Translations under genes and position numbers: made by a program | Notes under the pieces: generated by a model | Told to the model about the DNA's origin: nothing | Database searches by the model: none | The model's input: the letters and a program-made list of their open reading frames with translations, nothing else | NCBI GenBank assembly: GCA_021777845.1 | Contig: JAJYDB010000006.1 | Location: 1 to 43,389 of the forward strand | Direction of reading: 5' to 3' | Length of the DNA stretch: 43,389 nucleotides | Source: Planctomycetota bacterium | Lineage (GTDB): Bacteria; Planctomycetota; Planctomycetia; Isosphaerales; Isosphaeraceae | Part shown: piece by piece, positions 1 to 5,902 of the stretch | Layout of the letters: every line of letters starts with the position of its first letter | Numbering within the stretch: the stretch's first letter is position 1

Positions 1-1242
1 GTCGCGAGCGACGCGCCGTCGGCGTTCGACATGGTCGGACTCGACTGCGCGATCATCATGAATCCGAAAGTTTGGGAGGCGTCGGGCCACGTCGGCGGCT
101 TTTCGGACCCGATGGTGGATTGCAAGACCGACGGCTGCAAAGGTCGATTTCGGTCGGATCACCTCGCGACCTCGGCGTGCCCGCTGAAGCCTTCGAAGGC
201 TCCGGGCGAATTTGAAAAATGCGAACTCACCGAGGCGCGCGCCTTCAACTTGATGTTCGAGACGAACATCGGCGCGGTGGTTGAGGACGCGTCGAAGGCT
301 TATTTGCGACCCGAGACCGCGCAGGGGATTTTCGTCAATTTCAAGAACGTCTGCGACACCGGCCGCGTCAAGCTGCCGTTCGGGATCGGGCAGGTCGGCA
401 AGAGTTTCCGCAACGAAATCACGCCGCGGAACTTCATCTTTCGGTCGCGCGAATTCGAGCAGATGGAGATCGAATTCTTCTGCCGGCCCGAGGAAGCCTC
501 GGCGTGGTACGCGTTCTGGCGGAAGCGGCGTTTTCAGTGGTATATCGACCACGGGCTCCGCGGCGACCGCCTCGTTTTGCGCGATCACGACCCCGAGGAG
601 CTCGCGTTTTACTCGACGGCCACCGCCGATATCGAATACGCGTTCCCGTTCGGCGTCAGCGAGCTCGAAGGGATCGCGCATCGCGGCGACTACGACTTGA
701 ATCAGCATATCAAGTTCAGCGGCAAGGATTTGTCGTACTTTGACGAAGAGCGCAAGCAGCGCTTTATTCCGCACGTGATCGAGCCTTCGGCGGGGGCGGA
801 CCGCGCGACGCTGGCGTTTCTCTGCGAGGCGTACGTCGAGGACGAAGTCGGCGGCGAAACGCGGACGGTGATGAAGCTGCATCCGCGGCTGGCGCCGATC
901 AAGGCGGCGATTTTCCCGCTCGTGAAGAAAGACGGCATGCCCGAGCGGGCGCTCGCGGTGTATCGCGACCTGAAGCGGCATTTCAACGTGTTCTATGATG
1001 AAAAGGGGGCGATCGGACGCCGCTATCGACGTCAGGACGAGGCGGGCACGCCGTTTTGCGTCACGATCGACGGGCAGACCGCGACCGACGGCACGCTCAC
1101 GATCCGCGACCGCGACAGTTGCCGGCAGTGGCGGAGTCCGGCGGCGCGCGTGGTCGAGACGCTCCGCGACTTGATCGAGGGGCGCGTTGCGGCGGGCGGC
1201 GAGGCGCCGCAATCCGACCACGCATCCACGAACGCAGACTAA
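1..1242 (+). CDS. glyS: Glycine--tRNA ligase, class II dimeric type (5' end missing)
   Basis: Charges tRNA-Gly with glycine in the cytoplasm. The reading frame is already open at base 1 and reads into a typical GlyRS segment (IIMNPKVWEASGHV, GFSDPMVDCK), so about the first 100 residues or more lie outside the window and the ATG at 31 is internal. Class II motif 2 is visible as FRNEITPRNFIFRSREFEQME and motif 3 as EPSAGADRATLAF. The C-terminal anticodon-binding domain follows (LHPRLAPIKAAIFPL to the end). This is the single-chain alpha2 enzyme found in archaea, eukaryotes and many bacteria, not the GlyQ/GlyS heterotetramer. The next gene starts 76 bases downstream on the same strand. Identity is very secure. 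The gene name varies between databases (glyS or glyQS). Confidence 0.96.
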   Translation, partial: VASDAPSAFDMVGLDCAIIMNPKVWEASGHVGGFSDPMVDCKTDGCKGRFRSDHLATSACPLKPSKAPGEFEKCELTEARAFNLMFETNIGAVVEDASKAYLRPETAQGIFVNFKNVCDTGRVKLPFGIGQVGKSFRNEITPRNFIFRSREFEQMEIEFFCRPEEASAWYAFWRKRRFQWYIDHGLRGDRLVLRDHDPEELAFYSTATADIEYAFPFGVSELEGIAHRGDYDLNQHIKFSGKDLSYFDEERKQRFIPHVIEPSAGADRATLAFLCEAYVEDEVGGETRTVMKLHPRLAPIKAAIFPLVKKDGMPERALAVYRDLKRHFNVFYDEKGAIGRRYRRQDEAGTPFCVTIDGQTATDGTLTIRDRDSCRQWRSPAARVVETLRDLIEGRVAAGGEAPQSDHASTNAD

Positions 1243-1318
1243 TTCATCTTGACGCGCGAGCATTTAAGCGCGCAAACTTTCGCACGCGATTGAATCCAGG
1301 CGTCCTTCGAGGTCCGCG

Positions 1319-2161
1319 ATGAAGCCCTGCATCAGCCAGGCGACGACGATGAGCACGGGGTTCGAGGCCGACCTCGAGGCGTACGCGCGCGGCGGATTCG
1401 GCGCGGTCGAGATCTGGCTGACGAAGCTCGAGACATATCTCGCGACGCACGCGCTCGACGACGCGCGGCGTTTGTTCGAGACGCACAAGATCGCGCCGGT
1501 CGCGGCGGCGTCGCAGGGGGGGCTGTTGCTCTCGCGCGGCGAGGAGCGGGCCGCGCACTGGTCGTTGTTTGAGCGGCGGTTGGAGTTGTTGCAGGCGCTT
1601 GGCGTGCCGGTTTTGGTGGTCGTCGCGGATTTTTTGCACGAACCGGCGGGCGAGGACTTCGGGCGCGCGGCGCGGTCGTTGGCCGATGCGGGGGCGCGTG
1701 CCGGCGAGCGCGGCGTACGGCTCGCGCTCGAGTTTCAGAAGTCGTCGAAATTCTGCGCGTCGCTCGATACGACGCTCGCGTTCGCGGCGCAGTCGGCGGC
1801 GGAAAACGTCGGCATCTGCCTTGACTTTTTTCATTATTACACGGGGCCGAGCAAGTTCGAGGACTTCGCGTACTTGACCGCCGATCAGCTCGCCTGGGTC
1901 CAAATCTCCGACCTCAGCGGGACGCCGCGCGAGCTCGCCGGCGACGCCGACCGCATCCTCCCCGGCGACGGCGACTTTCAGATCGACGCAATTCTCGACC
2001 AACTGCAAGGTATCGGTTACAATGGCTATGTTTCGCTTGAAGTGCTGAACCCGCAATTATGGCAGGTGGCCGCCGACCGCGTCGCCGACTTTGGATTTCA
2101 GTCGGTGTCGCGGGCGCTCGGTTCGCGAGCGAGCGCGGACGCCGCGCGGGGAGGGCTGTAA
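1319..2161 (+). CDS. Sugar phosphate isomerase/epimerase-like TIM-barrel protein
   Basis: A 280-residue protein of the xylose-isomerase-like / AP-endonuclease-2 TIM-barrel superfamily, which isomerises or epimerises sugars using a divalent metal. Visible barrel elements include GGFGAVEIWLTK near the start, RLALEFQ, GICLDFFHYY, WVQISDL and the C-terminal YVSLEVLNP. The Glu in LALEF, the Asp in CLDFFH, the His after it and the Glu in SLEV sit where the family places its metal ligands. There is no signal peptide, so it should be cytoplasmic. It stops two bases before the GTG of the following membrane protein, so the two are probably co-transcribed. The exact substrate cannot be read from sequence; 2-keto-myo-inositol or hydroxypyruvate isomerase-like roles are possible. 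Confidence 0.85.
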   Translation: MKPCISQATTMSTGFEADLEAYARGGFGAVEIWLTKLETYLATHALDDARRLFETHKIAPVAAASQGGLLLSRGEERAAHWSLFERRLELLQALGVPVLVVVADFLHEPAGEDFGRAARSLADAGARAGERGVRLALEFQKSSKFCASLDTTLAFAAQSAAENVGICLDFFHYYTGPSKFEDFAYLTADQLAWVQISDLSGTPRELAGDADRILPGDGDFQIDAILDQLQGIGYNGYVSLEVLNPQLWQVAADRVADFGFQSVSRALGSRASADAARGGL

Positions 2162-2163
2162 CC

Positions 2164-2697
2164 GTGTCCGCCGCCGCGCTCCGCCCCTCGTCGGCCGTCT
2201 ACCGCGAGGAGCAAAACTTCGATTGGCGCGTTTATGCGACGCTCTCGGCGCTGAGCATCTCGACGCTCGTCGTCTTCGCGATCGTGCGCAACCACGTCCC
2301 GGCGCTCGACGCCGCGGGGCACTCGGCGGTCTACGCGTGGCCGTTCGCGATCGGCGTCAGCGTCGTCGCGCCGATCAACCTGGTTTTCTGGATCCTGCGG
2401 ATGACGACCGAGGTCGCGCCCGGCGAGATCCGCGTCTGGTTCGGACGCGTGCCGACCTTCCGACGATCGATCTGCACCGCGGCGATCACCCGCGTCGAGG
2501 TCGTCCGCTTCAGGCCGATCCGCGACCACGCCGGCTGGGGCATCCGCCATGCCCGCGACGGCTCGCTCGTCTTCTCCGCGCGCGGCGACCGCGGCGTCCG
2601 CCTCGAATTCGTCGACGGCGCGACGGTCATCCTCGGCAGCCAAACGCCTGACCTCCTCGCCGCGGCCATCGAACACGAAGTCAACCCGTGCGGATGA
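2164..2697 (+). CDS. Small membrane protein with PH-like C-terminal domain
   Basis: I choose the GTG at 2164, two bases after the previous stop. An in-frame extension back to 2059 would overlap the upstream gene and is arginine-rich without any recognisable domain. The 177-residue product has two hydrophobic segments (about residues 18-40 and 56-79). A beta-rich soluble domain follows, with an IRVWFGRVPTFRR stretch and a GWGIRHARDGSLVF motif. The GWGIR motif is typical of bacterial PH-like membrane domains (the DUF6141 type), so I infer that fold. No enzymatic residue is evident and the function is unknown. Close spacing suggests co-expression with the sugar isomerase-like gene. Confidence 0.72.
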   Translation: MSAAALRPSSAVYREEQNFDWRVYATLSALSISTLVVFAIVRNHVPALDAAGHSAVYAWPFAIGVSVVAPINLVFWILRMTTEVAPGEIRVWFGRVPTFRRSICTAAITRVEVVRFRPIRDHAGWGIRHARDGSLVFSARGDRGVRLEFVDGATVILGSQTPDLLAAAIEHEVNPCG

Positions 2698-2744
2698 CCC
2701 GCGCTCGGTCGCGATGAACCGAAACACGGGCCGCCGGCGCACGC

Positions 2745-4421
2745 TCATTTCGCCGCTTCCTTCAACAGCGGCGAGTCTTTGTATTTCGCCTCGATCGCCT
2801 TCAGCAGGTTGACGCGGTTGCTCCACATCGCGACGTAATTCTTCATCGAATTAAGCCGAGCACCGTACGCCGCCAGCGCCGCCCGAGCCGAGGACACGTG
2901 ATCTTCCTCCTCGCTGAGCATGATGTCCGGGACCGCTTTTCGCTCAACCAACTCCTTGATCCGCTGATATTGCTTCTCACGGTAGGCCGCGGCGGATTTG
3001 GCCGCGAGCAAATCCGACTCCCGCTCCTGGACCAAGCCAAGCAGGCCGTCGCGGTGTCCCTCCGCTTCGTCGATCTCGTCGAGCAACATCGCGTAGAGCA
3101 GTTGGAATTCGCCGGATGTTTCGAGATACAACTCTCTGGGAATCGCTTTATTCGCGTACAATTGTTCTCGTGCAAGCCCGCGCCGCGCAGCGTTGCGAAG
3201 CTGCACTTCAAGCTGCCTCGGCGCGCCCCGATCGGCGCGCGGGATGCTGATCGCGACCTCGTTCGAATCGCGCTGATTTGCCTTGCTCGTGCCGAGGTTG
3301 AAGGACGACAGGGAGCGGTTTTGAGTCGGCGGCGCGGGCGCGGCCTTCGTTTGAGCGGAGGCGGGCGGCTGCGCGGTTGTCGGCTTTGCCGTCGGATCGA
3401 CCGGAGGCTGCGGCGCGGCGTCTCCTTCGGGTAGTTTCACGCGCCCGGCACTCGTGGCCCCGGTTGCATCATCGACGCCCGCGGCTCCGCCGGGGATCAG
3501 ACCAGAAGAGGCGCCCGAGCCTGCTTTTTGCGAGGACCAGGCCGCCACCCGCGACCCCGTCCAGACCGTTCCAACCGCCGCGCAAACCGTGACGGCGGCG
3601 AAAACTTTGACATGTGACCAAAACATAGCGTGAAGCACCTTGTGAGCGAGCGCCGACGCCGCGGTCGAGAACGTCCCGACCGCGGTTCCGCGCGTGGTCA
3701 TGAGGGCGGCGAGGGTTGTGGCCGCGACGAGCGCCGGACTGAGCGCGGATGCCGACGCGTGCGCGGTCGCTTCGGTTGCCGCGAGCGCCGCCGAAGCCGC
3801 GAAGCCTCGACGCGCCAGCCGCGACCGCAACAACGCCCGACCGCGCGCCAGACGGCTCCGAACCGTGCCGACCGGTCGATCCAGCACCAGCGCGGCCTCG
3901 TCGTGCGAACGCCCTTCCAGCAGGCAGAGCACGACCGCCGCGCGATAAAACGCGGGCAATCGCGCCACCTCCTCGTCGAGCGCGGCAACCAGCTCGCGAT
4001 GTTCAATCGCGTCAAACGCGGATTTGGACACATCATGTGCACGCGTGCTCAGATCACATGTCGTCGAGATTCGCGACGATCGTTGCGCCCGCATCTTGCG
4101 CGCTCGCAGTGCGACTTTGCGCGCGACGCCGTGCAGCCACGAGGCCAGCCGCTCGGGCCGAGCGATCGACCCCGCGCGCCGCGCCAAGACGAGAAACGTC
4201 GCTTGAAACGCGTCGTCGGCGTCGGTCGGATCCGCCAAGAGTCGCCGGCAGACCCCCATCACCATCGGCCCGTGCCGCGCGACCAACGTCTCGAACGCGG
4301 ATTCGTCGCGACTGCGCGCGAACCGGTCGAGCAGCTCCGTCTCCGACAGACCCGACGTCGTGCCGAACTCGAACAGACGCCGCAGGTCGTGCGCGACCGT
4401 CCCCCCGCGACCAAACGCCAT
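2745..4421 (-). CDS. ECF RNA polymerase sigma factor with transmembrane and coiled-coil C-terminal extension
   Basis: The N-terminal ~200 residues are an ECF sigma factor that would direct RNA polymerase to target promoters. Region 2 shows DADDAFQATFLVLARRAGS and then RLASWLHGVARKVALRARK. Region 4 shows LPAFYRAAVVLCLLEGRSHD and PVGTVRSRLARGRALL. The rest is far longer than a standard ECF (558 against about 190 residues). It has an Ala-rich linker, a transmembrane helix near residues 266-290 (SHVKVFAAVTVCAAVGTVW), a Pro/Ala/Thr-rich segment, and a C-terminal helical region around residues 400-555 with a RIKELVERKAVPDIMLSEEE pattern like a helical hairpin. Such ECFs with C-terminal extensions are known from planctomycetes. 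The membrane segment may tether the sigma factor or let the outer part sense the envelope; no separate anti-sigma gene is adjacent. Start is an ATG. Confidence 0.9.
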   Translation of the reverse strand: MAFGRGGTVAHDLRRLFEFGTTSGLSETELLDRFARSRDESAFETLVARHGPMVMGVCRRLLADPTDADDAFQATFLVLARRAGSIARPERLASWLHGVARKVALRARKMRAQRSSRISTTCDLSTRAHDVSKSAFDAIEHRELVAALDEEVARLPAFYRAAVVLCLLEGRSHDEAALVLDRPVGTVRSRLARGRALLRSRLARRGFAASAALAATEATAHASASALSPALVAATTLAALMTTRGTAVGTFSTAASALAHKVLHAMFWSHVKVFAAVTVCAAVGTVWTGSRVAAWSSQKAGSGASSGLIPGGAAGVDDATGATSAGRVKLPEGDAAPQPPVDPTAKPTTAQPPASAQTKAAPAPPTQNRSLSSFNLGTSKANQRDSNEVAISIPRADRGAPRQLEVQLRNAARRGLAREQLYANKAIPRELYLETSGEFQLLYAMLLDEIDEAEGHRDGLLGLVQERESDLLAAKSAAAYREKQYQRIKELVERKAVPDIMLSEEEDHVSSARAALAAYGARLNSMKNYVAMWSNRVNLLKAIEAKYKDSPLLKEAAK

Positions 4422-4509
4422 CGCAAACCTCCCGCCCCGCTCGCAGCGGCCAAAAACCTCCCACCCTCCAAGGAATTACTGCCTGCCCAACGCCGCGCAA
4501 TCCCGGTTT

Positions 4510-4540
4510 CTCGGAATTTTTTTTGTAATTCAATTCTCGG
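4510..4540. other. AT-rich island between apt and the sigma-factor gene
   Basis: In the 144-base gap upstream of the sigma-factor gene there is an eight-base T run flanked by GAATT and AATTC. This is strongly AT-rich compared with the surrounding DNA. On the minus strand it becomes an A-tract upstream of the sigma gene and could be part of its promoter region (an UP-like element). I see no convincing -35/-10 pair, so the regulatory role is a guess. Confidence 0.3.
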
Positions 4541-4565
4541 GTCGACCGCTCGACTCGCCTTCGAC

Positions 4566-5096
4566 TCAATAGGTGATCACGCTGAGCACGTCGATATTTT
4601 TGAGTTTCGCATCGCCCGCGAGGAATTTGAGCTCGATCAGGAACGCGCACGCGACGACGTGCGCGCCCGAGCGTTCGACAAGCTCGACGCACGCGGCCAT
4701 CGTGCCGCCGGTCGCGAGCACGTCGTCGAGCAGCAGGACGCGCTGGCCGGGCCGCAAGGCGTCGTTGTGAATTTCGAGACGGTCGGTGCCGTATTCGAGG
4801 TCGTACTCGACCGCGAGCGTGTGCGAAGGCAGCTTGCCCGGCTTGCGGATCGGCACGAAACCCGCGTTCAACTTCAGCGCGAGCGGCCCTCCAAAAATGA
4901 ACCCGCGCGCCTCCGCCGCCGCGACGACGTCGATCTTGCGCCCCGCGCAGAGGTCCGCCAAAGCGTCGATCGACGCGCCGAACGCGACCGGGTCGGCGAG
5001 CAGGGGGGTGATGTCGCGAAACAAAATGCCCGGCTGCGGGAAGTCGGGGACGTCGCGAATCCAACGGCGCAAGTCAACGGCGGACGTCAAGCTCAT
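4566..5096 (-). CDS. apt: Adenine phosphoribosyltransferase
   Basis: Makes AMP from adenine and PRPP for purine salvage in the cytoplasm. The 176-residue length is normal for Apt. Visible landmarks are the N-terminal IRDVPDFPQPGILFRDITPL, the AAAEARGFIFGGPLA segment, PIRKPGKLP, and the PRPP-binding loop VLLLDDVLATGGT at about residues 120-132. The ATG start is preceded by a GGAGA ribosome-binding site about nine bases upstream. The sigma-factor gene follows on the same strand after 144 bases, so co-transcription is possible but not shown. Confidence 0.96.
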   Translation of the reverse strand: MSLTSAVDLRRWIRDVPDFPQPGILFRDITPLLADPVAFGASIDALADLCAGRKIDVVAAAEARGFIFGGPLALKLNAGFVPIRKPGKLPSHTLAVEYDLEYGTDRLEIHNDALRPGQRVLLLDDVLATGGTMAACVELVERSGAHVVACAFLIELKFLAGDAKLKNIDVLSVITY

Positions 5097-5536
5097 GCGA
5101 GCCGATCTCCATGCGAACGACGATTACATACGTGCCCATGTTCCGGTCGCGTTTTAAGCGCACGCGCACGCAACGCGGCCGCGGGTCGTATTATCGCAGG
5201 GTCCGCGGCGCGGGCAAAGAGGGGACGAGGCCGGACCGCTCGCGAGGTCGCGGCCGTCGCGAGATCATTCGCAAGGTCGATCAACGACAACCGATGCGAT
5301 CGCGTGATCGACTCGTACGCCGACGAACATTTACCGCATTGTGACGTGCGGATATCCCAAGTCGATGGACGAGTATCTGATTCGCGACCGCGAGACGCCG
5401 CCGTTTTTCATCCCGTTGCGAGCGCTCGCGAACCGGGGTCGCGAGGAATATCGACACATCCGCGAACCGCAGGCAAAAGTGCGCGCAAGCACGCCGATCG
5501 ATTGGACCATCGACGGCACCGCATATCCCCGCGCAA
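5097..5536. other. Region without a convincing gene, upstream of apt
   Basis: About 440 bases between apt and the small TGA-interrupted gene. Short open frames exist, for example 5341-5547 on the plus strand (68 codons) and 5093-5290 on the minus strand, whose stop overlaps the apt start. Their products are arginine-rich or show no recognisable domain, and none has a clear ribosome-binding site. An inverted repeat CTCGCGA/TCGCGAG spans 5239-5263. The apt promoter should lie here, but I cannot point to it. Confidence 0.4.
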
Positions 5537-5551
5537 GCGCTCGGTGAGCGC
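5537..5551 (-). terminator. Perfect hairpin just after the small gene's distal stop
   Basis: GCGCTC, a three-base loop and GAGCGC form a perfect six-base-pair stem. It begins four bases after the distal stop codon of the small gene at 5555. There is no U-tract, so it is not a classic intrinsic terminator. It may still protect or end that transcript, and its position agrees with 5555 being a real gene end. Confidence 0.35.
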
Positions 5552-5554
5552 CGT

Positions 5555-5803
5555 TCACTTTTTCGGAGGGACCGGGGCGGGGGTCTTGCCGGCGCTGAAC
5601 GGGATGCCGCCGTCGAGGTCGACCGGCACATAAGGATCGGCCGAACCGGCCGACGACGGGGTGTCGAGGCGCGACGACGTCGCGCAACCCGTCGACATTC
5701 AGGTCGCGACGCCCATGCGCGGCAGGATCCAGCGGTTCAGAGCGATCCACCCGCCCATCACCGCCGCGAACAACACTAATTCTTTCATCGAAACCGACCT
5801 CAT
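5555..5803 (-). CDS. Small membrane-anchored protein, interrupted by an in-frame TGA
   Basis: A short gene missed by simple gene calling. It starts at ATG 5803 with a good GGAGG ribosome-binding site eight bases upstream. It encodes a single membrane helix with MKELVLFAAVMGGWIALNRW and then ILPRMGVAT, followed by TGA at 5699-5701. The same frame continues immediately with ATG and 47 codons (MSTGCATSS, then ADPYVPVDLDGGIPF, then a Pro-rich KTPAPVPPKK end), stopping at 5555. As I recall them, related small planctomycete membrane proteins read through this point with a Cys ('GV-T-C-M-S-G' pattern), so TGA may stand for TGC. The options are a 34-residue protein plus a coupled second ORF, a nonsense or sequencing change, or recoding of UGA (selenocysteine). 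I cannot decide between these from sequence; the gene itself looks real. Confidence 0.6.
5654..5694 (-). other. Strong two-part hairpin right after the in-frame TGA
   Basis: Starting four bases after the TGA there is an outer stem of seven pairs (CGACGGG with CCCGTCG) and an inner stem of six pairs (GCGCGA with TCGCGC) around a five-base CGTCG loop. Bacterial SECIS elements are hairpins of about 40 bases directly following a UGA, so position and size fit. However, GC-rich DNA forms hairpins easily and the sequence is also coding-compatible, so this is only suggestive. Confidence 0.35.
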
Positions 5804-5902
5804 TGGATAAGCCTCCACGCGCGGTTACCACCTTAACTATACGTCACGCGGCAAGAGTCGGGCAGGGGGTGCGTGCCGCGGGCCGCCGGTCGCGTTTTAT
5901 CC

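Noticed and set aside
5093-5290. 65-codon minus-strand frame whose stop overlaps the apt start (ATGA)
   Set aside because: The overlap looks like coupling, but the product is Ala/Arg-rich with no domain and no ribosome-binding site, so chance is more likely.
5341-5547. 68-codon plus-strand frame upstream of apt
   Set aside because: No ribosome-binding site, no recognisable domain, and it overlaps the hairpin region of the small minus-strand gene.
3630-5633. 667-codon plus-strand frame across the sigma factor and apt
   Set aside because: It is opposite two well-recognised genes and is very Arg-rich, which is typical of a shadow frame in GC-rich DNA.
5718-5745. Similarity of the NRWILPRMGV stretch to NRWILPRIGV in the acyltransferase remnant at 30.2 kb
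   Set aside because: The surrounding sequences are unrelated, so I treat the ten-residue match as chance or convergence rather than duplication.
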